Position numbers and translations under genes: made by a program
Assembly (NCBI GenBank): GCA_029237695.1
Contig: CM055279.1
Location: 23,749,919-23,813,918, forward strand
Reading direction: 5' to 3'
From: Conchocele bisecta
Lineage: Eukaryota > Mollusca > Bivalvia > Lucinida > Thyasiridae
DNA length: 64,000 nt
Notes under the pieces: model-generated
Databases searched by the model: none
The model's input: the letters and a program-made list of their open reading frames with translations, nothing else
Told to the model about the DNA's origin: nothing
Shown here: positions 42,813-54,918 of the stretch, piece by piece
How positions within the stretch are numbered: the stretch's first letter is position 1
Layout: the number at the start of each line of letters is the position of its first letter

Positions 42813-43061
42813 TATGTGGCCGTGATTGGAGAATCGACACTTATAAAATTTGCGAACAGTGTACATCCAGATCAGCCTGTGCATCCGCACAGTCTGATCA
42901 GGATATGCACTGTTCGCCATTCCATCAATGAAAAACTCGTCATGCGTCTAACAAACAATACATATAGTTGTCCGGCTGCAAGCGTGTGCTATTTGATCAG
43001 GAGCTACCGTGACTAGTCATAAATCCCATAAGCCCCATTTTCCCCGTCACAGCCACACATC
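42813..43061 (+). mobile_element. Family H element, complete
   Basis: TATGTGGCCGTGATTGGAGA to CCCCGTCACAGCCACACAT, with the central hairpin CAGCCTGTGCATCCGCACAG and CTGATCAGGATATGCACTGT. Confidence 0.7.
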
Positions 43062-43114
43062 CTAGTAGGAAGACATCCGAAGACAGCCGAAGACAAGACA
43101 GCCGAAGGAATCCT

Positions 43115-43361
43115 GAGGCATGTTTCACTAAACTGCGTCGACTAAAATGTTCATAAGTGCAAAATTATGATAGTCTGTAAATTTCACATTAACAATGTTT
43201 TCTTGAAAACAATTATTGGATTTACATTTATTGAGCATAGGCTGCAGCCTATGCTCAATAAATGTAAATCCAATGTAAATCCATGAATTGAAATTTCCAG
43301 ACGATCCTACATTTGCACTTACGAACATTTTAGTCATAGTAGGTTTAGTGAAACGGGCCCC
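43115..43361. mobile_element. Family G MITE
   Basis: 247-bp copy. The left end is altered (GAGGCATGTTTCACTAAACT); the right end is GTTTAGTGAAACGGGCCCC. The centre has lost TATGCA, leaving GGCTGCAGCC. Confidence 0.7.
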
Positions 43362-43439
43362 AAGTCTCTGTGCTAGTGACGTGTCGTGTATAACCGACAG
43401 TTTGTTCCATACCCGCCGTGATCAGTCAGTTTATGAGAG

Positions 43440-43830
43440 TAGCTGAGCCATCACTCAGTGCAGCTACATATTAGTCTGCGCAGTTGAATCAGGGCATACA
43501 CTATTCGGCAACACCCGTCATGCTTCTTGCAAACACGATAGCTCATTATCAGGCTACAATAGAGTGCTATTGAATCAGGAGATAGACTGGTCACAAATCC
43601 CATTAGCCTCATTTCTCCAGTCACAGTCATATATACGTATGTTAGTTTATACACATTTAATTGCTGGTTTTGCGACCAGTGTAGATCTAGATCTGCACAG
43701 TCTGACAGGATCTGCACTGTTTGCGCCAGTACTATCAGGCTACAGGAGCGTTCCATTCGGTCAGGAGCTACACTGGTCACAAATCCAATAAACCCCATCC
43801 ATTTATTTTTGTCACAGCCGCAATTGTGAA
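43440..43830 (+). mobile_element. Two adjacent partial family H copies
   Basis: The first ends TTTCTCCAGTCACAGTCATA (about 43615-43634). The second ends AAACCCCATCCATTTA plus TGTCACAGCCGC (about 43829). Both keep TCAGGCTACA and CTGGTCACAAATCC; their left ends are degraded. Confidence 0.5.
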
Positions 43831-43932
43831 ATCACGCTTGAGTAATGTTTAGGTATTCCATGTCCACTTGAAATATGCGGTATCCGCAAATTTTCGTATT
43901 TCCATATATATGGGAAAGTTTGATAGCCACCG

Positions 43933-43940
43933 TATACGAT
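43933..43940 (+). repeat. 8-bp target duplication, left (foldback O)
   Basis: TATACGAT directly before CACAGGTTGAAG. The identical octamer follows the other end at 55527-55534. Confidence 0.75.
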
Positions 43941-44046
43941 CACAGGTTGAAGTAACGGACAGAGGTCTATAAATACATTAAATATGCCAAAAAGCATCAA
44001 TAAATGAAGAAATGTTTTTATTTTTTTACCCCATCCATCTAATCTT

Positions 44047-44610
44047 ATGGGGAAGGTGTCCAACTTTTTAATAGGCCGAGCCCATACGGGCTCGAGACAA
44101 CGGACTCTCACGAATCGTCAACCGAGTTATATCATTGTCGCCTATTGCAGAAGTTGGGACAATGTTAGTATTCCGCAACGATATATTCCCCATTCAACGC
44201 GTTTTCGAGCTATCGATTGTTTTGTTGTAACAAAAGTATCATCATTGCTAGGTCGGGAAAGAACGGACACATTTCCGAAGCCGATATTGCTATATGAAGG
44301 AGTAAACATCGGGTTCAAAATACACTTTTACGTCGTCCCGGCCCGTAAAGAAACATTTTGCATAGATAAAACATTGTTTCCAATCGAACATTTGATCAAA
44401 CCTACATTTATACCTGTCCTGTGCGTCACGACAGACAATTTAATCACACAGACATTTCTATCATTTCTCGGGAAGCCATTTTGTATAAACATCGTGGGAC
44501 AGGTTTATTCGCCGGAACTCGTGCACTTACTATGTGGTAAAAAAATCGGAACTTTTAGGAACGGTTATAATTCATATTTTATAATACCTATGTTGATGGT
44601 AAAAGTATGA
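44047..44610 (+). CDS. Unidentified ORF, left arm of foldback O (187 codons)
   Basis: An ATG-initiated frame beginning MGKVSNFLIGRAHTG lies about 100 bases inside the left end, reading inward. I do not recognise a domain, and no zinc-finger or DDE-type motif is evident. Its partner in the right arm (54919-55422) keeps the same frame for about 140 codons, including a 9-base in-frame length difference, then shifts. It may be a gene carried by the element or a chance frame in a conserved arm. Expression is not shown. Confidence 0.35.
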   Translation: MGKVSNFLIGRAHTGSRQRTLTNRQPSYIIVAYCRSWDNVSIPQRYIPHSTRFRAIDCFVVTKVSSLLGRERTDTFPKPILLYEGVNIGFKIHFYVVPARKETFCIDKTLFPIEHLIKPTFIPVLCVTTDNLITQTFLSFLGKPFCINIVGQVYSPELVHLLCGKKIGTFRNGYNSYFIIPMLMVKV

Positions 44611-45060
44611 AGTTAAAGGTATGTCTCTCTACTCCGATTTCAAGTTTTGTCAAAATATATTTTTTTCTAATTGTTTTGGCAGCATATGAGAATTGTCCGT
44701 GGGGTCAAATTTTACTTTTGACCGAATATTGTCATGTTATATGTCAAATCGAAGGTATCAACGAGGCGATCACTCTGGGGCATTTTTTTTGTCGAAATCG
44801 GATGGCTATGTCATCCAAGATGACCGCCGAAAGGTCAAAAGATCGTTCTTTTATTAGAGATTTAAAAATTCTTCTTCACATGAACCGCTTGGCCCATGGT
44901 AGCCAAACTTACAAATTATGGTCCATGGGTGAAGCATTTTCAGATTCGTTAAAACGGAGATCATCGCTAATCCAAGATGGTCGCCGTCTAAAAAAAGCAT
45001 AAATTCTCAAAAAAAATCTTCTTCTCATGAACCGCTAGCCGGATATCGACGAAACTTGGT

Positions 45061-45070
45061 AAGAATAATA
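45061..45070 (+). repeat. LINE target-site duplication, left
   Basis: AAGAATAATA interrupts the foldback unit after CGACGAAACTTGGT. The same ten bases recur right after the LINE A-tail at 53268-53277, where the unit resumes with GATGTACAATGC. Confidence 0.75.
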
Positions 45071-45456
45071 TATGAAAATATCTGTTTCCGGTTCGTGTAG
45101 GGTTGTATCAATGTAAACAGTGTGACAACAAAAATGGATTATAGTGAAAACTAACGGATTTTTGGACTATTCGGAATATCAGTGATAGTGAGTAATACAA
45201 ATACTTATTGACTATGTTGTTGTAATCACCAAACAGTACTATTTAGTCACTTATCACTTTTTTTTTCAACCATACCCCACCCACCTTTTCCGATGTTAGA
45301 CTGCCTGGAGGGGTGCTATTCAATTTTTTTTAAAAAGTATACTAATCAAAAAAGTTATGGAACAACATGTAATATGATCTCTTAGCGGACAGGGTCACTA
45401 AATGAAGATAACATATGTAATTTGATAAGTTTAAAGTGAATATTACATCAAACGAA
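45071..45456 (+). other. LINE 5' leader
   Basis: 386 bases with no repeat monomers and no recognised promoter motif. A long T run (about 45250) and a short pyrimidine-rich block precede ORF1. Confidence 0.5.
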
Positions 45457-46518
45457 ATGAACTCTGAGGCCAGTGTGGAGATAAGTGCAGCTGATAACGA
45501 AGAGCTTGACAAAAAGCGCAAGCGTCACGAGGTTCCTAGTCCGAGTGATACTAGTGATCTGAGTGTTGATATCGACACACAGCAGGAGGGAAAGGAAAAC
45601 CGAGAACACCAAAGCGCCAAACCTAAAGACAAAAAAAAGAAAAGAACACCGAAAAGTGAGCAACAGGAAACAGAAAAAATGACGGACATAAAATGTATCG
45701 AGAGAAAGTTCACTGAAAGCCAAAAAACGATACAAGCAATACACGATCAAATGACAAATATGAACAACAAAATGGACAATTTGATTTGTAAAGACGAATT
45801 AGAGACAGTGTTTAAGAAACTGTTTGACAGCAAAGTGAACGATATCGTTAATAAAGTCAAGGAGGAAGTGTACAAGTCAGTAACACATCGAATTGATATT
45901 GTAGAAGGGGAATTACACACAACGAAAATAGAAACTGACGCGCTACGCAAAAATATAAAGACATTGAATGACACCATAACGGAGAAAGATGATACAATAG
46001 CGAAATTAGAGAAACAAATCGAAAACACAAAACAGAACAACATCGAACGGGTTGATGAGCTAGAACAATACACACGACGAAATAGCGTGAGGATAAATGG
46101 ACCTGGACTGCCGATCGAGAAGGAGGGCGAGAAGGAAACAGCGGAACAAACTACCAAAATGGCAGTGCAAATATTAAATGATAAAATGGGGATGACGCTA
46201 GAAGAACGGGATATCGATATCGCGCATAGAATTGGCATTCAACGACGACAGGCGCCGAGACCGATGATAGTTAAATTTATCTCGCGAAATAACAAAATTA
46301 AGGCATTAAAGGACAAGAAAACAAAATTACGGGGTACAGGTATTTACATACAGGAAGACTTAACTCATATGAAAGCGAAGGTTCTGAAGGAGGCAAGAGA
46401 AAGCAGAGAGACAGAATCGGCATGGAGCACAGACGGTCATATATACATTAAGCTTCGTGCAAATGGCACAATTGAACGAATTAAGCCAGCCGACTATGAT
46501 GATTGGCTGTCGAGATAA
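45457..46518 (+). CDS. LINE ORF1: coiled-coil nucleic-acid-binding protein
   Basis: The start is taken at the first ATG (45457). The frame stays open seven codons upstream with no ATG, giving 353 aa. Residues 1-80 are acidic then lysine-rich (KRKRHE, KDKKKKRTPK). About 85-195 is heptad-like coiled coil. From about 200, DELEQYTRRNSVRI opens a domain resembling the L1 ORF1p RRM-like core, with DIAHRIG, RPMIVKF and GTGIYIQEDL, and a C-terminal part to WLSR. L1-type ORF1 proteins trimerise and bind the element RNA; the same role is inferred here. The frame is intact, unlike ORF2. Confidence 0.8.
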   Translation: MNSEASVEISAADNEELDKKRKRHEVPSPSDTSDLSVDIDTQQEGKENREHQSAKPKDKKKKRTPKSEQQETEKMTDIKCIERKFTESQKTIQAIHDQMTNMNNKMDNLICKDELETVFKKLFDSKVNDIVNKVKEEVYKSVTHRIDIVEGELHTTKIETDALRKNIKTLNDTITEKDDTIAKLEKQIENTKQNNIERVDELEQYTRRNSVRINGPGLPIEKEGEKETAEQTTKMAVQILNDKMGMTLEERDIDIAHRIGIQRRQAPRPMIVKFISRNNKIKALKDKKTKLRGTGIYIQEDLTHMKAKVLKEARESRETESAWSTDGHIYIKLRANGTIERIKPADYDDWLSR

Positions 46519-49427
46519 ACTTTGCACTTGGAATTAACTGGCTGCATTCTGAACATGCCTCTAACTTTTGTGTAGACTATAATTATATATTTGAATTACG
46601 TACGATGATCTATCCTATGAAAATAATACTAGTCGCGTGTATAATAGTATAGCTGGAGGCGTATTCAGGAGCAGGTAATGTCTGAAGTGACTACATGTAC
46701 ACTTGTATTATAAACTACAATTAACAAAGTTTGCGTGTTGCAGAAGTTGCAGCAGAACACCATACCACATTATTGAACGCGGTACAGTGATCATAGTCTG
46801 CTCAAATAAACTATAAGCTATGTTTTCCCATGTACCTAATACCCAACCTGGTGAGATGACAAAGCCAGCGAACCGTACAACGATGAGCAATGCATGCGAA
46901 ATGGTAACAGTAAAATTTTGCATGCGTAATCATGCATGTGTGACGTGCGTGGTGCAGTCGGTGCATATTCCTCTCATCATGCGGGTTGTGATGAACGGTA
47001 TAGACGCCTGCATGTGCCAAATTACAGGACCGATCGCCAATTTCAGGTGGTAGGTTCTCGCATGCAGCGGCTCATTTATTATATTGTGTGGTGGATGACA
47101 CGGAACATATCAGAAGCATATCACTGAAGCCTACATTGGACACAGTTTAGACTTGTCTGAATTAAAGCAATATATTTATGAATGTCTACCGAAATATTGT
47201 ATGAAACTTTCAAATAGATATCTAGATATTGTATGTAAAAGCACCCACCCGACGAATTTTTTGTTTCGAGTAAATAGCTAACGTGTATATTCCGTATAAT
47301 TGATATTCTCAAACTGTATGTCTGGTTGTGGCTGGATAAATTGGGTTTATCGCATTCGTGACCTGTCTAGCTCCGGATTTACTAACAATATCCCGCGGCC
47401 AGAAATAAAAACTATACTTGTTGCTCCAAGCTGTGCAAATGTTTCACTATCCGACTTGCGAGAGGTACAGACACTGATCAGACTGCGCTAGTGCGCATGC
47501 TGATCTGGGTCTGCACTGGACGCAGCAGCCGTAGGCCACTTGTTCCTCCAGTCAGAGCCACACATATACACACTGTCTAATTCAGTCTCGTCATTACGGT
47601 TGTATTGACAAAACGTACTTAGAATAGCACAATTCACTCTGGTCAAGAGGTTTATCGAAAGTTGTTTCCCCGAATATAATCACGTAGTTCTCCGTATGGC
47701 CTCATTGACTGACAGATACAGATGCTGACGTATGTGTTTGTTATATGATATTTCTCCCACATGAGTGTGTTGTGTGCTCGTTATATGGTAATTATCCCAC
47801 ATGATTTTGTATCATTATATATACATATGATAATTAATACCATTTTATACACTGATATACAAAGTGAATAGTAATAACATATTGCAGAAATAGCAACTGT
47901 GTGTACTACATGGATATGTCGGAAGGGTCCGGAAATATTATTTTATTCATTTAGTAATTGCACATACTTGTATGACGGTTTTGTAACAAGAGTGGTCCAT
48001 TACATGCACATGTCATATCCTATATGTATGCTTTTACATTAGATCTATATGCCCTCATACATTTTCGCATGTGGTCTCTTTTCGAGTATGAGGGTGGAAA
48101 AAGACGTACATGTATATGTATGCACACATCTGGCAACCCATACCAGGCTTCCATCTCGATCATACATGTACCTAGAAGGTGGAAAATTGTCTGGAAAAAG
48201 GCTGAACAATTGAAAATCAATGGCGTATGCTGAAAGTACATTTTAATTAATGAGCTCTTCTCGTTTCCCAAATGAAATACTATATGTGGCCCGCCACGAA
48301 ATGGGTGGGAGTGGGGGCTTGATGAGTGGTTTTGATCGGTGTGGTGAGGGGTCAAAATATTTTGTTAGAGACATCAACAGTTTTTCACTAACTCAATAGC
48401 GAACAGCGTAGGTTCTGATCGAGCGGCGCGAATGCGCATGCTCATCTGGGGCTACGCTGGCCGCGGAATTCAACAACTTTTTATCGTGGCGCGACACATA
48501 TGTACAGATTTGTTTAAGTATCTAATGTATAAAAATTACAGTTTAATTATGTGAATACTATGGCAGCAAAATCTTTCATGAGCATACTTTCGTCTGTGTT
48601 TCGGCCGCCGGCTGAGGAAAGGAAGCGTACAACATTTTCAACAATTGTGTATCATGATCATCTTGCACAGTATGGTTATCGTCTAATAGTTTTACTGACG
48701 ACATCAAGATTATTTTCAGTGGCATAATGGCGAATAACATAGGCCCTGATCAGACTGCGCATATGCACATACTGGTCTGGGGCTACGCTGGTCGCACACG
48801 TCGTAGGGTGCGTTTTTCTCAGTAGGTGGCCCATATACACGTTGTGCAGCCGATTTGAGATTATGTTATGATATCACTGACTGCTATGCTAATTCAAAAT
48901 TAGTTCTGTTATAGAGGAAACAGACATACACACTACTGTAAATTGTAACGTGCGAATATACATGGGCCGCCGGGTGACAAAATGGACCTTATTTTAGCAA
49001 TAATTATTAAATTATTTTGCACATTTAGGCTATGCAGTGAGAATAGAATTAAATTACCAGAATATAATAATGATGTTAACGGCAGGTAGTATGAGCTCTC
49101 AACTGATGTAATGGCGATCAAGGTAGGCCCTGACCGGACAGCGCGGATGTGTAAACTGATCTGGGGGTATGCTGATAGCATGAATAGTAAGATCCATTTT
49201 CTCAACAGGTGCCCACGTGTTTATAGTACACAATATCTGAATTGGTGACCCTGAATTGGTTCTTTTTTTACATGTCATTATTGTCTTCACATGTTATCGT
49301 TGATGCAACTCTCACTTACTTCTATCATTTCTTTCTTTCTGTTCACATTTGGTGGACTCAAAATCGTGGACCGGCGACGAATATGAATGTGCTTGCTTTA
49401 GATAGATCAGATTTCTAATACTACTTT
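46519..49427. other. 2.9-kb gap between LINE ORFs, probably inserted sequence
   Basis: No LINE coding similarity was seen. It carries a family H copy (47315-47574) and three H-like hairpins (about 48395-48475, 48725-48830, 49108-49200; GATCTGGGGCTACGCTGG type). L1/Tx1 elements normally have little sequence between ORFs. At least part of this is likely a later insertion, but its edges could not be fixed. Short open frames (up to 111 codons) show no domain. Confidence 0.5.
47315..47574 (+). mobile_element. Family H element inside the LINE
   Basis: TGTATGTCTGGTTGTGGCTG to CCAGTCAGAGCCACACAT. The core hairpin is CTGATCAGACTGCGC and GCGCATGCTGATCTGGG. Confidence 0.55.
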
Positions 49428-52400
49428 ATGGAATTAAAACTAGGAAGCTTTAATGTTAAGGGTATGGGATCAAAACACAAACTGCTACACCTTTTTCAAT
49501 GGATAAAAGACATTGATTACGATATATGTTTCATACAAGAAGCGCATTTCACAACAAGTGATAAAGCCCAGTGGGAAAAGGAATGGGGTGGTGATGGGTA
49601 TTTTAGTGTGGAATATAGCAATAAAGAAGGTATATGTATTTTAATAAAACCGGGGCTTGATTATAGAATGAAACATTATGAACAGGTCATGACTGGTAGA
49701 ATTCAATCTCTGAAAATGAATGCATTTCTGAAAAAGATTATACATTAATCAATATATATGGTCCAAACGAAAACAGTCTAAGAGTTTACCAAGATCTCGA
49801 TACATATATAGAAACAGTGGAAGTAGATACTTTAATAATAGGGGGCGATTTTAATATAATTTTAGATCCAGATTTAGACAAGAAAAATGGCATAAGAGAC
49901 ACAAATAAGAATATAAGAGAGAAACTATTGTCAATAATTAATAAATATGAACTACATGATATCTGGAGAATTCTTAATCCTAATACAAGGAAATTCACAT
50001 GGCATTCAAATACTAAACCACCAATATTCTGTCGTTTGGACTATTTTCTAATATCTGAAAATGTAATTAACAGAGTAACAAAAAGTAAAATTACTACAGG
50101 TTTTATTTCTGACCATTCTTTAGTATATTTTTGTTTACAGACTCAATCTAATGAAAGGGGTCCGGGATATTTTAAGTTAAATAATAGTCTACTTTTAAAA
50201 ACGGAATACCAACAACTAATTAGACGAAGTATTTCTACCATTGCCGAAATCAACCAGCATGCTAATCCAAATACGCTTTGGGAGATAATTAAAGGCACAA
50301 TACGAAATGAAACAATACAATTTGCGTCTACTGAAAAGAAAAAAAGATTTAAAAATGGAAAATAAATTAATAGAGGAAATAGATAAATTAGAAGCAGACT
50401 ACTCCAAAAAAATATCGGAAGATATTTTAATAGAATTAAACACCAAAAAAGATATGTTACAGTATTTATATGAACATAAAGTTAGAGGAATTATGTTAAG
50501 ATCAAAAGCCGAATGGATTGAGGGTGGGGAAAATAATACAAAATACTTTGCAAATTTAGAACGGAAACGGTCTGAAAATAAAACAATAACTAGATTAACG
50601 GTAAATGGTCAAAATATTACGAGCAATGGTGAAATATTAAATGAAGAAAAAGAATACTATAAAAAATTATATACGAAAAAAGAAGCTGAAAATACAAATC
50701 ACAATTTTTTTTCAAATGATAAGGAGTAAACAGATTATCCCAAGAAAATAAAGAATTATGCGAAGGCAGCCTTTCAGAATACGAATGCAGTAACTCTTTA
50801 AAGGAAATGAAAAACAATAAGAGCCCAGGCTCAGATGGTCTGATTGTGGAAATATATATTTTGGAATGACATAAAAAGATATTATATGGATTCTTTTAAA
50901 TTTTCATTAGCAAATGGATCACTAAGTGAATTGCAAAAACAGGGTGTAATAACATTAATACCAAAAAAGGATAGCGATTTATCTATACTTACGAATTGGA
51001 GACCTATATCATTACTTAATGTGGATTACAAAATTGCATCAAAGGCCATAGCAAACAGAATTAAAAAGGTTTTACCAAATATAATAGATGATTCACAAAG
51101 TTTAACCGTATTTCTTAAGGGAAGGTACATCGGAGAAAATATTAGAACTCTATACGAATTAATGGACCATTTGAATGAAAATGAATTACCGGGTTTATTT
51201 TTCTTCGCAGATTTTGCAAAGGCATTTGATACTGTTGAACATTCTTACCTCTTAAAAGTTATGAAACATTTAAATTTTGGCAACGACATTCTAAATTGGA
51301 TTAAGCTTTTTTACTCTGATGCAAAAAGCTGTGTTACAAACAATGGTTACTTATCGGATTTCTTTTCAATAAATAGAGGCGTACGTCAAGGCTGTCCTTT
51401 ATCACCTTACCTTTTTATTATCGCCATTGAAATACTATCCAAAGCAATTATAAATGAAAAAGATATAATAGGGGTAACAATTTATGATATAGAAATTAAA
51501 AATACAATGTTTGCCGATGATGCAACTTTTGTGACAGATGGTACAAGAAAATCATTTGAAAAGTTAATATACATAATAGATGAATTTAGTAAAATATCTG
51601 GTCTCAACCTTAACACAAAACAATCCACTGTAATGCGCGTTGGTGCCTTAAAAAATGTAGATCTGATTTTCTGTCCGGATAAGAAATTCATTTGGACTTC
51701 TCTTAGTGCAAAAACGTTAGGGATTACGTTCTTAAATAATAATACAGATATCCACGAATATAACATCCTTCCTAAAATAGTCGAGTTTGAACAGTGTCTT
51801 GATAAGTGGAAACATAGAAACTTAAGTTTACTTGGAAAATTACAGTTATTAAAACGTTTGCTGCTCCAAAATTAATATATCCATTAACAGTTTTACACGA
51901 CCCTCCAGACAACATGATCAAAAGAATTAAAAAAAAATTATTCGATTTTTTATGGGACAGTAAGCCTGATAAAATTAAAAGAAACATAATCATCCAATCC
52001 TACGAAAAAGGGGGATTAAAAATGTTAGATATCGATAGTTTTATAACATCAATAAGAGCATCATGGGTAAAACGAATATGTGACACATCAAACAGAGGAA
52101 AATGGAAACAACTTTATGAAAAAAAACTTGAAAGATATGGTGGATTTTTGCTCTTTGAATGTAACATAAAAGCAGAAGATGTTGAACATCTATATGACTA
52201 CAGAGTAAGGAATTTTCTACGATTTACTGATTTTACAGCAATATTCAATATACGTCAGGACGATTTTATAAAATATCAAAGTATTGTGAACAGCATAAGT
52301 CCATTATGGGCCGAGAAAATAAAAACAGAAAGCATTAACACAACTCCACAATCTACGTCGCTTATATCGAGAGTACAAGATAGCAAATATGTGAACAAAT

Positions 52401-52985
52401 TACTATATACAAGACAAACACACAAACAAAATATAGAAGAAATAAAATCTCAACAAAAATGGACAAATTAATTTTCTGATGATAATTTATGCTGGCAACA
52501 AATTTACACATTAGCTTTCGATTGTACAATAGACTCAACATTACGCAATTTCCAGTATAGACATTTAATGCGTATCATTGGGACAAATAAACTACTCTAT
52601 CGTTGTAATATAGTAAATAGCAGTCTATGTGATTTTTGCTCTATGTATGTTGAGAGCATAAAACACATGTTCTGGGAATGTATGCATGTGCAACATTTTT
52701 GGTCACAGCTTCGAAATTATCTAAATGAAAAAGACTTTAACATATGAAATAAATGAAAGTATTTCTCTAGGAATAACAAATAAGGCACTGATGGTAAAAC
52801 AATTTAATTTTATAATTTTGTTAGCAAAATACTATATTTTCAAATGTAAATATGAAAAGCATGATATTACTTTCGAATCTTTTGTAAGTTACTTGAAAAA
52901 TAGAATACATATAGAAGAAGAAATAGCGACAATGAAAGACAAAAGAGAACAGCATATTATTAAGTGGGGCAGGTTTAATATATAA
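49428..52985 (+). pseudogene. LINE ORF2: endonuclease and reverse transcriptase, broken
   Basis: The endonuclease starts MELKLGSFNVKGMGS with QEAHF (about 49537), GGDFN (about 49841) and SDHS (about 50110). The reverse transcriptase has GSDGL (about 50830), NWRPISLLN (50994), FAKAFDTVEH, RQGCPLSPYLF and FADD (51510-51521). The C terminus has a CxxC-H-C knuckle (about 52628-52682) and ends at 52985. The reading frame shifts near 49725, 50335, 50720, 50845, 51855 and 52735, and an in-frame TAA lies at 52469. It cannot make a full protein as written. Several shifts fall in A or T runs, so sequencing error is an alternative to decay. Confidence 0.85.
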
Positions 52986-53267
52986 AGTTCTTATAGGCAC
53001 CGCACGAAAAATCAAGCACAACATATCTCTATATTAAATATAAACTACACAGGTCCAGCAGGTGTGAACACAGAGAAAGAAACCCTTACATTCTTCCTTC
53101 TTTTTCATGCTCTGTATATCTTAACTACTTTACTCTCCCATACATTTCACTTTTTAATATAATATGTAATCATTGTATTTCATTTAGCTATATTCTCTTG
53201 TAAACTTTATAAAATGTACATGTTGTATTTAAAAGTGGAAATAAACCATTTAATAACCAAAAAAAAA
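52986..53267 (+). other. LINE 3' region and A-tail
   Basis: 282 bases of 3' sequence ending TTTAATAACC and a run of about ten A. The tail directly precedes the right copy of the target duplication. Confidence 0.65.
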
Positions 53268-53277
53268 AAGAATAATA
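53268..53277 (+). repeat. LINE target-site duplication, right
   Basis: AAGAATAATA, identical to 45061-45070. Its first bases merge with the A-tail, so the exact length could be slightly longer. Confidence 0.75.
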
Positions 53278-54390
53278 GATGTACAATGCTCTTTCAAAGT
53301 TGTTAAAATAGTGACTCCGGGGTCAAAAATGGGCATGGCCCGTGGGGTCAAATTTTATTTTTGACCGAATATGCTCATGTCATATATCAAATTGAAGGTA
53401 TCGATGAGGCGATTGCTTTGGTGCAATTATTTGTCGGAATCGGATGATTATGTCATCCATGATGGCCTCCAAAAGGTCCATTTATTCGAGATTTTGAACG
53501 TTTTTTCTCAGGAACCACATGGCCGATGGCTGACCCATGGTGGCCAAACTTCACAGTTATGGTCCATGGGTGAAGCCTTTTCAGATTTGTTAAAACGGAG
53601 GTCATCGCTAATCCAAGATGGCCGCTGTCTAAAAATAGCATAAATTCTTAAAAAATCTTCTTCTCTTGAACCTCTAGCCGGATTTCGACGAAACTTGGTA
53701 GGAATGATCGATACGCAATGCTCTTTCAAAATTGTTAAAATGGTGACACGGGGTCAAAACTAACCCGAATTTTCTGTCTGTAACACGGGGAAAGTCGCCC
53801 TGCGTTACCTGCATTTTGTAATTCGGATTACAGCAAAATATATTTCCAAAAGCGGAAGGCGAGATGGCCGCCGTTTAAAATAGCATAAGTTCTTAATTCT
53901 TCTCATGAACCGCCAGCCGGATTTCGGCGAAACTTGGTAGGAATGATCGATGTACAATGCTCTTTCAAAGTTGCTAAAATGGTGATCCAGGGGTAAAAAA
54001 TGGGCGTAGCTGGCGGTTCATGAGAACGAAGATTTTTGATTAGCGACGACCTCCGTTTTAATAAATCTGAAAAGGCTTCACTCATGGACCATAACTGTGA
54101 AGTTTGGCCACCTTGGGCCACGCGGTGCTTGTGAAGAAGAATTTTGAAATCTCTAATAAAAGAACGACCGTTTGACCTTTCGGCGGCCATCGTGGATGAC
54201 ATGACCATCCAATTTCGACAAAAAATGTATCAGAGCGATGGCCTCTTTGATACCTTCGATTTGATATAGACATGACCATATTCGGTCAACAATAAAATTT
54301 TACCCCAATTTGACCCCACGGGCCACGCCCATTTTTGACTCCGGAGTCACCATTTTAACAACTTTGAAAGAGTATTGTACATCTATCATT
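53278..54390. repeat. Centre of foldback O: diverged about 400-bp units
   Basis: From the left come a unit at about 53278-53745 and a partial unit at 53850-54000. The sequence then turns (GTAGCTGGCGGTTCATGAGA at about 54005), and the following units are reverse complement. A GTTACAGACAG-like insertion with CGGGGAAAGTCGCCC (about 53780) is not seen in other units. Confidence 0.55.
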
Positions 54391-54918
54391 CTTACCAAGT
54401 TTCGTCGAAATCCGGCTTGCGGTTCATGAAAAGAAGATTTTTTAAAGAATTTATGCTATTTTTAGACGGCGGCCATCTTGGATTAGCGATGATCTCCGTT
54501 TTAACAAATCTGAAAATGCTTCACCCATGGACCATAATTTTTAAGTTTGGCCACCATGGGCCAAGCAGTTCATATGTGAAGAAGAATTTTTAAATCTCTA
54601 ATAAAAGAACGACCTTTTGACCTTTCGGCGGCCATCTTGGATGACATAGCCATCCGATTTCGACAAAAAAATTCACCAGAGTGATCGCCTCGTTGATACC
54701 TTCGATTTGACATATAACATGACCATATTCGGTCAAAAATAAAATTTGACCCCACGGACAATTCTCATATGCTGCCAAAACATGTTTATTAGAAAAAAAT
54801 ATATTTTGACAAAACTTGAAATCGGAGTAGAGAGACATACCTTTAACTTCATACTTTTACCATCAACATAGGTATTATAAAATATGAATTATAACCGTTT
54901 CTAAAAGTTCCGTTTTTT

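Larger units (their letters stand above)
45071..53267 (+). mobile_element. Full-length L1/Tx1-like LINE
   Basis: About 8.2 kb: 5' leader (45071-45456), ORF1 (45457-46518), an unusually long gap (46519-49427), ORF2 with endonuclease and reverse transcriptase (49428-52985), then a 3' region ending in an A run at about 53259-53269. The 10-bp duplication on both sides fixes the boundaries. ORF2 motifs (NWRPISLLN, FAKAFDTVEH, RQGCPLSPYLF, FADD, C-terminal CxxC...H...C) are of the L1/Tx1 type. It is inserted in the left arm of foldback O, so it is younger than that element. Confidence 0.85.

Noticed and set aside
44607..45002. 131-codon frame and similar short frames at 53371-53643, 53903-54208 and 54570-54838
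   Set aside because: They translate the about 400-bp foldback units in different frames. The frames are not conserved between units, so coding is unlikely.
45448..46238. Minus-strand frames of 100 and 163 codons
   Set aside because: Shadows of the LINE ORF1 on the opposite strand.
48020..48355. 111-codon minus-strand frame inside the LINE gap
   Set aside because: No recognisable domain and inside presumed inserted repeat sequence.
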